A stretch of 64,000 nucleotides of DNA from NCBI GenBank assembly GCA_963700425.1, contig CAVOXO010000002.1:124001-188000 (forward strand), given 5' to 3'. Below are positions 19,609 to 29,182 of this stretch, one piece after another. The stretch is from CAVOXO01 sp963700425. GTDB taxonomy: Bacteria > Actinomycetota > Acidimicrobiia > Acidimicrobiales > Microtrichaceae. Each line of letters begins with the position of its first letter. Position 1 is the stretch's first letter. The position numbers and the translations under genes were made by a program. The notes under the pieces were generated by a model, which saw nothing but the letters and a program-made list of their open reading frames with translations, made no database searches and had not been told where the DNA came from.

Positions 19609-21531
19609 CTAGGGGGCCACCGCGATCGTCGGGCCGTTGCGGCGGGGGGTTCGAGCCGTTCGCGGCGATGCCCACGCGCCCCCGAACACCTCGGCCGCGA
19701 GGTCGGCATCGGAATACACGACCCGGTTCCGCCCGAGGGTCTTCGCCATGAGGAGCCCGGCATCGGCAATCCGGATGATCTCCTCGACACTGTTGCCGAC
19801 CCCCGAATGGGTCACACCGAAGCTCACCGTGAAGGCGGGGAGACCGGCATCCTCGAGATCCCTGGTGATGGCGGCCCGGATGCGGTCGATCACCTCCATC
19901 GAGGGTTTGACCGTCATCTCGGGATAGACGAGTACGAACTCCTCGCCCCCGTACCGGGCCACGAGGTCGTGGCCGCGGACGTTCTGTTCCAGCACCTTGG
20001 CGAAAACCTGAAGTGCCCGATCGCCCACCTCGTGTCCATAGGTGTCGTTGAGGGTCTTGAAGTTGTCGATGTCGGCGACGGCGAGGACGAACGACGAACC
20101 GGTCAGCATCAACTCGGAGAGGCGGGCCTCGAGCATGCGCCGGTTGGGAAGCCCCGTGAGACCGTCGGTGCTGGCCTGGATCCGCGTCGCCTCCAGCGTC
20201 CGGAGCGCCCCGATGTGGCTGCCGGCCTGACCGGCCAGTTCCTCCAGCCGATCGACGATCTCCTCACCCGGTGCCGCTCCCACCGGGCCCGTGGCATGCA
20301 GCACGCCGAGCAGGTGCCCGTTCACGCTCACCGGGACGCACGCCGCGGAACAGGGCCGGTCTCGGGCCACCAGGTGTGGACAGGCATTGATCGACTCCGG
20401 CCCATCGAACACCACGGCACGGGCCCTGCGCATCGCCACGCACTCCGACGAGACGCCGACGGGACACGCGGGCGGTGGCGCCGACGGATTCGACGCCACC
20501 GAGTGCAGGCGGCTGCTGGTGGAATCCGTGATCAACAGCTCGGCCGGCATGCCCGGCGTCAGGAGACCGAGGGCGCGACCCACGACCTGCTGAACCTCCC
20601 GCTCGCTGGCCGCGACGTCGAACGCATCGGCGATGCGCCGGAGGTGCGCTCCCCGTTGAGCGTCCTCGCTCAGAGTCGTGACCCGCAGTCCGACGCCCTC
20701 CGCCATCACGTTGAACGATCGGGCGACCAGGCCGATCTCGTCGGGCTCGACGGGGGCTCTCACCGTGACGTCGCCGTCGCCGAAGCGTCGTATCGTTCGT
20801 CCCACGGCGAGGGCCGGGTCGACGATCGACCGGACCACCCGGCGGCCAGTCAGATACGTGACGAGAGCCCCGAGGATCAGGGCGCCCAGCACCACCAACA
20901 TGGTGGTGCGTCGTCGGTCGGTCGCGTCATCGGCGAGCACGGTTCGGCGGACGACCAGGGCATCGGCCAGTTCGAGCCGAGTCTGGACCGCCTCGTCGAG
21001 GAGGTCGGCCAGACGCTCCTCGTTGTCGAGGTTCCGGGTGAGCGCGACGTGTGCGGCGGTCGTCGACGCCAGCAGCGAGTCCTCCACGTGCCCCTGGGCA
21101 TTGACGGTGGTTCGTTGTGCCAGGTCCGACAGCTTCTCCAGGTCGCTGGAGGCCGGCTGGTCCGATGTGGCGAGCTGACGGATCTGGGAGATCGCGTCGC
21201 CGTTGAGCCGGATCGCGTCGCTGACCTCGATCTGTTGGCGACCGATGCGGTCGAGACCGTTCAGCCCCCAGATCGCTGCCAGGCAGACGACCACCGACGT
21301 GAGAACCGTGAACAGCGTGAGCAGCAGGAGGCGGGTACTGATGGTCATGGCCCGCAACACCGCGAACCGGTTGTGCCCATCTCCCGGTGCGGACGGCACG
21401 GCTGAGACCGGCACAACCGACGCGGGGGCGTGGGTCGACGACGTGGCAACCTCGATCGCGGCCGAACCGCCCCCGGGACGGTCCGACTCCTCGATCACCG
21501 GCGCAGGACCCGTCGGCGACGAGTCGTTCAC
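19609..21531 (-). CDS. Membrane GGDEF diguanylate cyclase with HAMP and GAF-like domains
   Basis: About 640 aa. Order: a disordered N-terminus, transmembrane segment LLLLTLFTVLTSVVVCLAAI, an extracytoplasmic helical sensor of about 120 residues, a second transmembrane segment TMLVVLGALILGALVTYL, a HAMP linker (RRFGDGDVTVRAPVEPDEIG), a GAF-like domain with several cysteines (NPSAPPPACPVGVSSECV, INACPHLVARDRPCSAACVP), and a GGDEF domain with active-site RYGGEEFVLVYPE and the metal site ADIDNFKTLNDTYGH. The active site is intact, so it should make c-di-GMP. An RxxD inhibitory site is not obvious. GTG at 21531 is chosen; the frame also allows a GTG at 21612 touching the upstream stop, but those residues look non-coding. 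Confidence 0.88.
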   Translation of the reverse strand: MNDSSPTGPAPVIEESDRPGGGSAAIEVATSSTHAPASVVPVSAVPSAPGDGHNRFAVLRAMTISTRLLLLTLFTVLTSVVVCLAAIWGLNGLDRIGRQQIEVSDAIRLNGDAISQIRQLATSDQPASSDLEKLSDLAQRTTVNAQGHVEDSLLASTTAAHVALTRNLDNEERLADLLDEAVQTRLELADALVVRRTVLADDATDRRRTTMLVVLGALILGALVTYLTGRRVVRSIVDPALAVGRTIRRFGDGDVTVRAPVEPDEIGLVARSFNVMAEGVGLRVTTLSEDAQRGAHLRRIADAFDVAASEREVQQVVGRALGLLTPGMPAELLITDSTSSRLHSVASNPSAPPPACPVGVSSECVAMRRARAVVFDGPESINACPHLVARDRPCSAACVPVSVNGHLLGVLHATGPVGAAPGEEIVDRLEELAGQAGSHIGALRTLEATRIQASTDGLTGLPNRRMLEARLSELMLTGSSFVLAVADIDNFKTLNDTYGHEVGDRALQVFAKVLEQNVRGHDLVARYGGEEFVLVYPEMTVKPSMEVIDRIRAAITRDLEDAGLPAFTVSFGVTHSGVGNSVEEIIRIADAGLLMAKTLGRNRVVYSDADLAAEVFGGAWASPRTARTPRRNGPTIAVAP

Positions 21532-21612
21532 GAGTACCCCACGTCCACCGTGTCTCCCAGCACGATCGCGAAGGTACCAGAGGTGTCGCGAACGACCACC
21601 CTCCACGCACAC

Positions 21613-22668
21613 TCAAGCGCGGAGAGCGGGCAGGACGTATCGGGCGACGAGTTCGCACTCCTCGAGATGGGGGTATCCGGAGAGAATGAAGGTGTCGATC
21701 CCCATGTCCTCGTAGCGACGGATCTTGGCCACGACCTGGTCGGGATCGCCCACGATCGCCGCGCCGCAGCCGGACCGGGCAGCACCGATACCCGTCCACA
21801 GGTGATCCTCGACGAATCCGCCGTCGTCGGATGACTGCCGCAGCTCGGACTGGCGACCCACCCCGAACGAGGCCGTGTCGAGGGACCGACCTCGGATCCG
21901 TTCGCCCTCGCCACCGTCGAGACGGCTCACCAATCGAGCTGCGGCGGCCCGGGCGGCGGCCTCGGTCTCCCGCACGATGACGTGACAGCGGTACCCGAAT
22001 CGAAGGGTGCGGCCGTGAGCGGCGGCGGCGCCCGTCATGTCGGCGATCAGTTCTCGCACGGCGGGCTCGGTGTCCGGCCACATCAGGTAGACATCTGCGG
22101 CCCGAGCTGCGACGTCCCGCGCCGCGGGCGACAGACCTCCGAAATAGAACGGTGGACGGGTGCCACTCACCGGACGGAGCCGGGGAGGGTCGACGACCAC
22201 GTCGTAGAACTCGCCGTGATGCTCGACGGCGCGGCCGTCGAGCAGCTCACCCAGGATCGTCATCACCTCGAGCGTCCGCCGGTATCGGGGTTCGCTGTCG
22301 AGCGGGGCACCGGGGAGATCGGAGCTGATGATGTTGATGGTCAACCTGGCAGCGCCGGAGCCCCCCGCGAGCAGGTGGTCGAGGGTGGCGAGCTGGCGGG
22401 CCAACTGCGGTGGCCACGCCTCGCCGCACCTCACGGCGACCAACAGAGAGATCCGCTCCAGAAGCGGCGCGACAGCGGCCGCGAACGCGACCGTGTCGAT
22501 CCCCATCGCGTAGCCCGACGGCAACAGGACATTGTCGAAACCGTTGCGCTCGGCCGCGACCACGAGGTCGCGGCAGTGGTCCCAGCTGGATGCCAGCGAC
22601 GGGTCGGAGACGCCGAGGAACTCGTAGTCGTCGTCGCAGAGGGCGCCGAACCAGGCGACGTCGCTCAC
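21613..22668 (-). CDS. LLM-class flavin-dependent monooxygenase (alkanesulfonate monooxygenase-like)
   Basis: 351 aa. GTG start at 22668 overlaps the aldo-keto reductase stop (GTGA). The luciferase-like TIM barrel can be read from VAWFGALCDDDYEFLGV, AAERNGFDNVLLPSGYAMGI, RISLLVAVRCGEAWP, LTINIISSDLPGAPLDS, RYRRTLEVMTILGELLDG, PPFYFGGLSPAARDVAARAA and AIVGDPDQVVAKIRRYEDMG. INIISSDLPG and the SSSPAA-like phosphate loop suggest FMN and SsuD-type chemistry. Substrate unknown. In an operon with the aldo-keto reductase. Confidence 0.85.
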   Translation of the reverse strand: MSDVAWFGALCDDDYEFLGVSDPSLASSWDHCRDLVVAAERNGFDNVLLPSGYAMGIDTVAFAAAVAPLLERISLLVAVRCGEAWPPQLARQLATLDHLLAGGSGAARLTINIISSDLPGAPLDSEPRYRRTLEVMTILGELLDGRAVEHHGEFYDVVVDPPRLRPVSGTRPPFYFGGLSPAARDVAARAADVYLMWPDTEPAVRELIADMTGAAAAHGRTLRFGYRCHVIVRETEAAARAAAARLVSRLDGGEGERIRGRSLDTASFGVGRQSELRQSSDDGGFVEDHLWTGIGAARSGCGAAIVGDPDQVVAKIRRYEDMGIDTFILSGYPHLEECELVARYVLPALRA

Positions 22669-23582
22669 GGCATCGGTTCGCCGCGGGCGGCAACGAGGAT
22701 CTCGTACCACTGCTGACGCGAGAGCCCCACCTCGGTGGCCCGGGCACACTCCTTGATCCGCTCGATCCGCTGGGTGCCCACGATCGGGACGACCCCCGAC
22801 GGATGGTGCATCAACCACGACAGCGCCACCGCGGCGCGGGTGACGTCCTGTTCCTCCGCGATGCGATCGCACACCTCGGCCACCGCGAGCGCGCGCCGTC
22901 CCGACGGCTGTCCCATGAGCCTCCCCTGCGCGAGGGGACTCCATGCGAGAGGAACCATTCCCCATTCCATCGCCTGGTCGAGAGTGCCGTCGACGAGCGG
23001 ATCGAGCTTGAGGGGGCTGAACTCCGGCTGTGTGGTGACGATCGGAGCATCGAGATAGCCCTGGAGGGCCTGGGTCTGGGAGGTCGTGTGATTCGACACG
23101 CCGATCTCGCGGATCTTTCCCGCCGACCTCAGCCCCATGAGCGTCTCCGCCACCTCCTGGGGGTGGGTGAGGAGGTCCGGTCGGTGGATCTGGTAGAGGT
23201 CGATGGTGTCGACCCGCAGTCGGTTCAGCGACGCCTCGCACGCCTGGACCAGATAGTCACCGCTCGAGTCGTACGGCAACGGGGGAAAGATCCCTCCCTT
23301 CGTGGCGAGCACCATGCGGTCGCGCAGTCCGGGGACCTCGGCGAGGACGTCTCCCAGCAACTCCTCGGCGGCGCCGAATCCCGGAGTCTCGTATCCGTAG
23401 ACGTCGGCGGTGTCGATCAGGGTCATGCCGGCCTCGAGGGCGGTCTCGATCTTGTCGACCGCCGCATCCAGGTCCGATCCGGCGAAACGCCAGCAGCCGT
23501 ATCCGATCGGACCGGGTTCGACGTCGAAGTCAGGGGTGTAGCTGGCGCTCGGCGGCGTGTCGCTCTCCTCCTCGTCGGTCAT
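22665..23582 (-). CDS. Aldo/keto reductase
   Basis: 305 aa, start ATG at 23582 (MTDEEESDTPPSASYTPDF). Family features: IGYGCWRFAGSDLDAA, GMTLIDTADVYGYETPGFGA (catalytic Asp and Tyr), VLATKGGIFP (catalytic Lys), DTIDLYQIHRPDLLTHP (catalytic His), GKIREIGVSNHT and VPIVGTQRIERIKE. It is an NADPH-dependent oxidoreductase of the AKR superfamily. Its start is 21 bases from the divergent Gfo/Idh/MocA gene, so one short promoter region serves both, suggesting sugar or polyol metabolism. Confidence 0.9.
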   Translation of the reverse strand: MTDEEESDTPPSASYTPDFDVEPGPIGYGCWRFAGSDLDAAVDKIETALEAGMTLIDTADVYGYETPGFGAAEELLGDVLAEVPGLRDRMVLATKGGIFPPLPYDSSGDYLVQACEASLNRLRVDTIDLYQIHRPDLLTHPQEVAETLMGLRSAGKIREIGVSNHTTSQTQALQGYLDAPIVTTQPEFSPLKLDPLVDGTLDQAMEWGMVPLAWSPLAQGRLMGQPSGRRALAVAEVCDRIAEEQDVTRAAVALSWLMHHPSGVVPIVGTQRIERIKECARATEVGLSRQQWYEILVAARGEPMP

Positions 23583-23603
23583 GGGCCAGTACGGTACTCC
23601 CCC

Positions 23604-24680
23604 ATGTCTGCGCCGATCAGATACGGGATCGTCGGCACGGGGATGATGGGATGCGAACACATCCTCAACATCGGCGCGATCGATGACGCCGAGGTCGTGG
23701 CGGTGACCGACCCCCATCCGACGTCCATCGAATGGGCTCTCTCGTGCGCCGGCGCCGACCACGACGTGACCGTCCACGCCGATGTCGACACCCTGCTCGA
23801 CGACGACCGACTCGACGCCGTGGTGGTGGCCACACCGAACCACACCCACATCGACGTGTTGGAGTCGGCTCTCGCCACGTCCCTCCACGTGATGGTCGAG
23901 AAGCCGCTCTGCACCACGGTGGCGGACTGCCTCCGGGTCCGTGAGCTGGCGGACCGTCGCGACGGCGTGACGTGGGTGGCGCTCGAGTACCGATTCATGC
24001 CGACGATCGCGACCCTGATGGCCGAGTTGGACACGGGTGTGTGCGGCACGGTCCGCATGGTCTCCATCCGTGAGCACCGATTCCCGTTCCTCGACAAGGT
24101 CGGTGGATGGAACCGCTTCACGGCCAACACCGGTGGAACGCTGGTCGAGAAGTGCTGTCACTTCTTCGACCTCATGCATCAGATCGCCGGCGCCAGACCG
24201 ACACGGGTGTTCGCGTCGGGCGGCCAGGACGTCAACCACCTCGACGAGGACCACGACGGCCGCCGGCCCGACATCCTCGACAACGCGTTCGTCATCGTCG
24301 AGTTCGACAACGGGGTGCGGGGGGCGCTCGATCTGTCGATGTTCGCCGAGGGAGGGCGGTTCGAACAGGAGCTGACGGTCACCGGTGATGCCGCCAAGAT
24401 CGAGGCGACCGTCCCCGGCGACGTCGTCTGGGTCGGAGAGCGGCACACGCCCGGACAGCACGAGGTGTCCGCGGCGATGTCGCCGGAGGTCGCGTACGAG
24501 GGCTTCCACCACGGTTCGAGCTTCCTCGAGCACCTGCGGTTCATCGAGCAGATCCGCTCGGGTGGCGAAGCGCTGGTGACCGTCGACGACGGACTCTGGT
24601 CGGTCGCCATGGGGGTGGCTGCACACCGGTCGATCGAGACCGGAGATGCAGTATCGATGGACAGCCTGGGGCTGTCGTGA
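23604..24680 (+). CDS. Gfo/Idh/MocA-family oxidoreductase
   Basis: 358 aa. The ATG at 23604 opens MSAPIRYGIVGTGMMGCEHI with the NAD-binding GxGxxG; AVVVATPNHTHIDVLESAL and VMVEKPLCTTVADCLRV carry the family EKP Lys. The C-terminal alpha/beta domain has GGWNRFTANTGGTLVEKCCH, where the G-Gly-G-H region contains the catalytic His. Typical reactions are oxidation of inositol, glucose or related sugars. Divergent from the aldo-keto reductase and overlapping the next Nudix gene by 4 bases. Confidence 0.9.
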   Translation: MSAPIRYGIVGTGMMGCEHILNIGAIDDAEVVAVTDPHPTSIEWALSCAGADHDVTVHADVDTLLDDDRLDAVVVATPNHTHIDVLESALATSLHVMVEKPLCTTVADCLRVRELADRRDGVTWVALEYRFMPTIATLMAELDTGVCGTVRMVSIREHRFPFLDKVGGWNRFTANTGGTLVEKCCHFFDLMHQIAGARPTRVFASGGQDVNHLDEDHDGRRPDILDNAFVIVEFDNGVRGALDLSMFAEGGRFEQELTVTGDAAKIEATVPGDVVWVGERHTPGQHEVSAAMSPEVAYEGFHHGSSFLEHLRFIEQIRSGGEALVTVDDGLWSVAMGVAAHRSIETGDAVSMDSLGLS

Positions 24681-25186
24681 CCGACCCCGGATCCGAACAG
24701 GTCGAGGCGCTCGACGAGAACGGTCGCGTCACCGAGGTGGTCAGTCGTGAGCGGATGCGACGCGACAACCTCCGACATCGAGCCGTCTTCATCGCGGTGC
24801 TCGACGGTTCGGGACGGTTGCTCGTCCACCTTCGTTCGTCCCGCAAGGACGTGTGGCCGTCGCGTTGGGACATCGCGGCCGGCGGGGTCGTGGCACCCGG
24901 CGAGCAGTGGGCCGAGGCGGCTCACCGAGAGCTCGACGAGGAACTGGGGATCGAGGCCGATCTCGTCCACCTGGGCGGCGGCCGCCACGAGGACGCGGAC
25001 GTGAAAGTGGTCGCCGAGGTCTTCCTGGCGCGCCACGACGGCCCCTTCGCGTTCTCCGACGGAGAGGTCGTGGCCACCCGATGGGTCGACGCGGCCGAGC
25101 TGGAGGAGCTGATCGCGACCTCGGAGATGTGCCCCGATTCGCTCGTCCTGGTTCGTCCGTTCCTCCGTACCGTCGGCTTCCGGTGA
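24677..25186 (+). CDS. Nudix hydrolase (YfcD/IDI-like)
   Basis: 169 aa with a GTG start overlapping the preceding stop. The Nudix box is canonical: GGVVAPGEQWAEAAHRELDEELGI, with Glu residues of REL-DEE-LG in place. RRDNLRHRAVFIAVLDGSG and PSRWDIAAGG are typical of the IDI-like/YfcD branch of Nudix enzymes. It probably hydrolyses a nucleoside-diphosphate derivative; actual substrate unknown. Coupled with the Gfo/Idh/MocA gene. Confidence 0.9.
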   Translation: MTDPGSEQVEALDENGRVTEVVSRERMRRDNLRHRAVFIAVLDGSGRLLVHLRSSRKDVWPSRWDIAAGGVVAPGEQWAEAAHRELDEELGIEADLVHLGGGRHEDADVKVVAEVFLARHDGPFAFSDGEVVATRWVDAAELEELIATSEMCPDSLVLVRPFLRTVGFR

Positions 25187-25270
25187 CGACGTCGGGCCGA
25201 CCCGGCCGCGAGTCCGACCTCGGGTGACTGGACCGAGGACGGGCGATTCGGAGTGTCAGGGGTCGCCGCG

Positions 25271-25761
25271 ATGATGGATCCCATGCACTCCGCCTCCTCC
25301 ACCGCAGCCGCACGACGAGCCATCCGGATCGAGCCTGCCGACGCCGAACTCCGCTGCGAGCTGGCGCGCTGGGCGCTCGGCCGAGGGCCGTTCCATGAAC
25401 ATCGACGCCGCAACGGCGATACTCGCCGCTCGCGGAACGTTCTCCGGCGCCTCGGGCGCGCGACGCCACCACTGGACCTCCGCCGCGGTCCGACAGACCC
25501 TCCTGACGATCGTCCCCCAGCTGTGGCGACTCCACGGGCTGGGGCCGGTGCCGCCGCTGGCCGACTCCATGCGTACCTATCTGTGCTTCCTCGACACCTG
25601 CGGCCTCCTCAGCCCTCACAGCGAATCGATCGTGGACCTGCTCGACGCCACCACGGTCCGCCGACATCAGCGCACGACGAAGGGTCGACCCGACGGAGCT
25701 GGGGCCTCTGGCCCGGGTCGTTCCGCTGGGCGCCGCCTCGGGTCAGGTCAGGCCGAAGTAG
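25271..25761 (+). CDS. Hypothetical protein (probably frameshifted twice)
   Basis: No family recognised. The N-terminal frame reads AIRIEPADAELRCELARWALG; a second frame from 25395 reads AATAILAARGTFSGASGARR, LLTIVPQLWRLHGLGPVPPL and YLCFLDTCGLLSPHSESIVD; a third gives VDPTELGPLARVVPLGAASG before a TAG at 25761. Each piece looks protein-like, helical and moderately hydrophobic, so a single gene of about 160 aa broken by two indels is the best reading. It is convergent with the esterase gene. Low certainty on both ends. Confidence 0.45.
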
Positions 25762-26707
25762 TCGAGGATCACCTCGGTCGTGTCGACGTCGGGCACGAGC
25801 TGATAGCGGTGGGTCCCACCCTCGACGGTTCGCAGTTCCAGCTCGGTCTCCCCGTCGCACCCGACGTAGCGGGTCACCGTCCACTCGGGCTCCTCGACGA
25901 TCTCGGGCTGAGGGTCGCAGTTCTGTTCGATCGACCATCTTCTTGAAGGTGGCGGTCACCGGCGGGAAATTCACCCCCATGAGCAACGACTGGGCCGAGA
26001 ATCCTCCCTCGTAGGGAACGACCTCGTCCGCGGTGCCGTGAAGGTGGAGAACGGACACGGGTTCTGAGGCGGGGCAGCCGGCCACGTCGGTTCCCGCCAC
26101 GCTGGCGGCCCCGGCGATCCGGTCTCCTGCCGCGCACAGGAGTTTGTAGACCATGAGGCCCCCGTTGGAGAACCCCACGACGTACACCTGCGCCGGGTCC
26201 ACCTGTGGCATCGCGGCCACCGAGTCCACCAGGTCCGCGAGATATGCACCGTCGTCGACCCCCCTTCCTCGCGCTTCACCACAGCACAGGCCACCGTGCC
26301 ACGAGTCGCCGATGCCGCCGGGAGCCACGACGACGAGGCCGTGTCTGCCGGCCGCGTCGACCCAGCCACCCTCGGAGATCATCTGTTCGGGGTTCGCCGA
26401 ATAGCCGTGCAGGACCACCACCGCGGGAAGCGGCGAGGCGGGAGACTGCTCGGGAAGCACGACCCGGCAGGCACGGCCGGGTTCGACCCAATCGGCGGGA
26501 CACGCCTCCTCGCGGACGGGGGAGAGCGGGACGTTCTCGGTGCTGGCCGGACGGTCGATCGCCGGATCGACATCCCTCGTCGACCGACCCGTCCCGTCGG
26601 GCCCCAGCCTGCCACAGCCAGACCGCCCCTCCCACGAGGGCGACCACGATCACGGCCGCCACAGCCCACACGGCTCGGCGCCGACCGCTCGAGGAGGTGG
26701 GCGTCAT
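25743..26707 (-). CDS. Membrane-anchored or secreted esterase, PHB depolymerase/LpqC-like (frameshifted)
   Basis: About 320 aa. Start ATG at 26707 gives a signal anchor (AVWAVAAVIVVALVGGAVWLW). The alpha/beta hydrolase part reads PAVVVLHGYSANPEQMISEG, APGGIGDSWHGGLCCGEA and YVVGFSNGGLMVYKLLCAAG, in which GFSNGG is the nucleophile elbow; LHLHGTADEVVPYEGG holds the acidic residue; and GGTHRYQLVPDVDTTEVILD supplies the His. Indels near 26470-26620 and 25925 move the frame; the last part ends at a TGA at 25743. Related enzymes hydrolyse short polyesters or feruloyl esters outside the cell. Its promoter side faces the steroid-type operator at 26761. Confidence 0.75.
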
Positions 26708-26760
26708 CGACGGAATGGTAGGGGATTGCGCGGCCAACCCCCCGCTGGGCGATACTCGGA

Positions 26761-26777
26761 TCTGACGGCCCGTCAGA
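26761..26777. promoter_or_regulatory. Operator site A of the TCTGACG-N3-CGTCAGA family
   Basis: TCTGACG GCC CGTCAGA. The symmetry extends on both sides: bases 26758-26780 form a perfect 23-bp palindrome (11-bp arms, one central base). It lies 31 bases before the fadE30-like GTG and 53 bases before the divergent esterase start. Same half-sites as at 33692, 49567, 53946, 58360 and 59999. Typical of TetR-family repressor binding; the protein is not identified. Confidence 0.75.
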
Positions 26778-26808
26778 TCCGGGCCACGCCGACCGATCGG
26801 GAGGACCC

Positions 26809-27998
26809 GTGCATCTGGGCGACACCCCCGCCGACTCAGAGTTCCGAGACGAGATCCGTTCGTGGATGGCCGAGAACCTCACGGGGGACTTCGCCCGGTT
26901 GCGCCATCGGGGTGGACCGGGCGACGAGCACATGTTCGTCGAGGAACGCATGGAGTGGGAACGGCACCTCTCCGCAGCCGGATGGACGTGCGTCGGATGG
27001 CCACGCGATGTCGGGGGCCGAGGGCTTCCGCTCAACCAGGAGGTCATCTTCCACGAGGAGTACGCACGGGCCGGCGGTCCGGGAAGGGCGGGCCTCATCG
27101 GCGAGGGGCTCCTGGGCCCGACCCTCATCCACTTCGCCTCCGACGAACAGAAGTCGCGCTTCCTCCCGGGCATCGTCTCGGGCACCGAGTACTGGTGCCA
27201 GGGGTACTCCGAACCGAACGCCGGAAGCGACCTCGCCAACGTCCGGGCGACCGCTCGACTCGACGGCGACGAATGGGTCATCAACGGTCAGAAGGTGTGG
27301 ACATCACTCGCACAGTGGTCGGACTGGTGCTTCGTCGTCTGCCGAACCGACCCCGACTCCGAACGGCATCACGGTTTGTCGTACCTCCTGATCTCCATGG
27401 ATGCCCCCGGAATCGAGGTCCGGCCGATCCGGCAGATCACGGGGACCGCGGAATTCAACGAGGTCTTCTTCGACGATGCCCGGACACCCGCCCACAACAT
27501 CGTCGGTGAGATCGGCGACGGATGGAAGGTGGCCATGGGGACGCTGGCCTTCGAACGCGGGGTCCTGACGCTCGGCCAACAGATGGCCTTCGAGCGCGAA
27601 CTCGACGAGATCGTCGCGGTGGCGCGCGCCAACGGAAGGATCGCCGATCCGATCGTCCGGCAACGACTCGCCGATCTGTGGATCCGGCTCCGCATCATGC
27701 GCACGAATGCCCTGCGGACGTTGTCGGTCGACGCGGCGGGCGAACTCGTTGCGGAGGCCATGATCGGCAAGTTGTTCTGGGCCACCCTGCATCGCGACAT
27801 GGGCGAAGCCGCCGTCGACGCCATGGGGGCGGACGCCATGATCATCGACGACCGCTACGACACCCACGAACCGCTCGGGCCCCTGCATCGGCTCTTCATG
27901 TTCATCGCGCGCCGACACGCATCTACGGTGGCTCGAACCAGATCCAGCGAAACATCATCGGGGAGCGAGCCCTGGGCCTCCCCCGCGAACCGCGCTGA
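26809..27998 (+). CDS. fadE30: Acyl-CoA dehydrogenase, FadE30-like (frameshift near the 3' end)
   Basis: About 396 aa. GTG start at 26809 with GGGAGGA upstream. Residues such as GWPRDVGGRGLPLNQEVIFH, WCQGYSEPNAGSDLANVRAT, WVINGQKVWTSLAQWSDWCF, GTAEFNEVFFDDARTPAHN and FERGVLTLGQQMAFERELDE match mycobacterial FadE30 closely, from memory. FadE30 oxidises a HIP-derived CoA thioester in degradation of steroid rings C and D. The long frame loses the end: an indel near 27915 must be corrected to reach IYGGSNQIQRNIIGERALG and the stop at 27998. It is followed by the ipdF-like gene, the same pair and order as in mycobacteria, and preceded by operator A. Confidence 0.85.
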
Positions 27999-28025
27999 GC
28001 CCGACAGACCCGAGGACCGACAACC

Positions 28026-28809
28026 ATGGCGACGCCACCACCTCCCTACCCTCCCGCACACGGTCTGCTGAGTGATCGGACCGTGGTGGTGACCGCCGCA
28101 GCCGGAACCGGCATCGGGTTCGCCACTGCCCTGAGATGCGCCGAGGAGGGGGCTCACCTCGTCATCTCCGACATCCACGAACGGCGGCTCGGCGAAGCCG
28201 CGGAGAAGATCGAGGCCGAGACGGGAACGGCTCCCGCGACCCGCGCTGTGCAACGTCGGCTCCGACCACGACGTTCGGTCCCTCGTCGAGGCCGCCATCG
28301 CCGAGCTGGGCCACATCGACGTGTGGATGAACAACGCGGGGCTCGGTGGGAACGCTCCGATCACCGAGATGACCGACGACCAGTGGTCCTCGGTCATGGA
28401 CGTCACCCTCACCGGGACCTTCCGCTGCCTGAGGGCGGTACTTCCCCACATGTACGACCGCGGCGCGGGTGTCGTCGTCAACAACGCCTCGGTACTCGGG
28501 TGGCGGGCACAGGAGGATCAGGCCCACTACGCCGCAGCGAAGGCCGGGGTGATGGCGCTGACGCGGTGCGCTGCGATGGAGGCCGCCGCGCACAACGTTC
28601 GGATCAACGCGGTGTCGCCCAGCCTTGCCATGCATCCCTTTCTCGCCAAGGTCACTCCCGACGGGCTTCTCGAGGAACTCGAGGCCCGCGAGGCGTTCGG
28701 ACGCGCCGCCGAACCGTGGGAGATCGCCAACGTCATGGTGATGTTGGCGTCGGACTACTCGACGTACATGACCGGTGAGGTCGTGTCGGTCTCGAGCCAG
28801 CACCCGTAA
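28026..28809 (+). CDS. ipdF: Short-chain dehydrogenase, IpdF-like (one frameshift)
   Basis: About 261 aa. TVVVTAAAGTGIGFATALRC contains the cofactor loop in the unusual TAAAGTGIG form seen in IpdF; ELGHIDVWMNNAGLGGNAPI, VVVNNASVLGWRAQEDQ, HYAAAKAGVMALTRCAAMEA (catalytic Tyr-x-x-x-Lys) and the ending GEVVSVSSQHP all agree with mycobacterial IpdF (Rv3559c). IpdF acts on the 5-oxo/5-hydroxy group of HIP-CoA. A single indel at about 28245 splits the frame. It lies 27 bases after the fadE30-like gene in one operon under operator A. Confidence 0.85.
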
Positions 28810-28865
28810 GCTGGGGTGTCCGTGCAGCCGAGCCCGCCCCCGCACCGTTTCGCGCCATCACCTGG

Positions 28866-29177
28866 ATGGCGGGTGCCCTGATACTTCTCGGGTCCGGCTG
28901 CTCGAACGACGTGCCAGAGCGATCCGAGGTGCTCGAGCTCGTCACGGAGTCGATGACCGACGTCCGCGACGGACTCGTCGCCGCAGGGGTGCCACCCGCG
29001 AGGGCCGACGACACGGTCACCCGCTTCGGCGGCTGCGTCTACACCCGCCTCGAGGCCGACGACGACGAACTCCGCGCTCTCGCTGCTGCCGACAGCGATG
29101 AACGGCTCGACGTCATCCAGCGCAACACCGAGGACTGCCAGCAGATCATCATCGATTCGCTGGGCGCGGGGGTCTGA
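28866..29177 (+). CDS. Small putative lipoprotein, hypothetical
   Basis: 103 aa. MAGALILLGSGCSNDVPERS looks like a short signal peptide with lipobox LGSGC, so Cys12 may be lipidated. The mature part is acidic and helical (SEVLELVTESMTDVRDGLVA) with three more cysteines (FGGCVYTRL, EDCQQIIIDSL) after the lipobox one. No family recognised. It lies between the ipdF-like gene and the hot-dog gene, same strand, 5 bases before the latter. Confidence 0.65.
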   Translation: MAGALILLGSGCSNDVPERSEVLELVTESMTDVRDGLVAAGVPPARADDTVTRFGGCVYTRLEADDDELRALAAADSDERLDVIQRNTEDCQQIIIDSLGAGV

Positions 29178-29182
29178 CCGCG

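Noticed and set aside
19807..21405. 532-codon plus-strand open frame
   Set aside because: Antisense to the GGDEF gene, whose domains and catalytic motifs are unmistakable.
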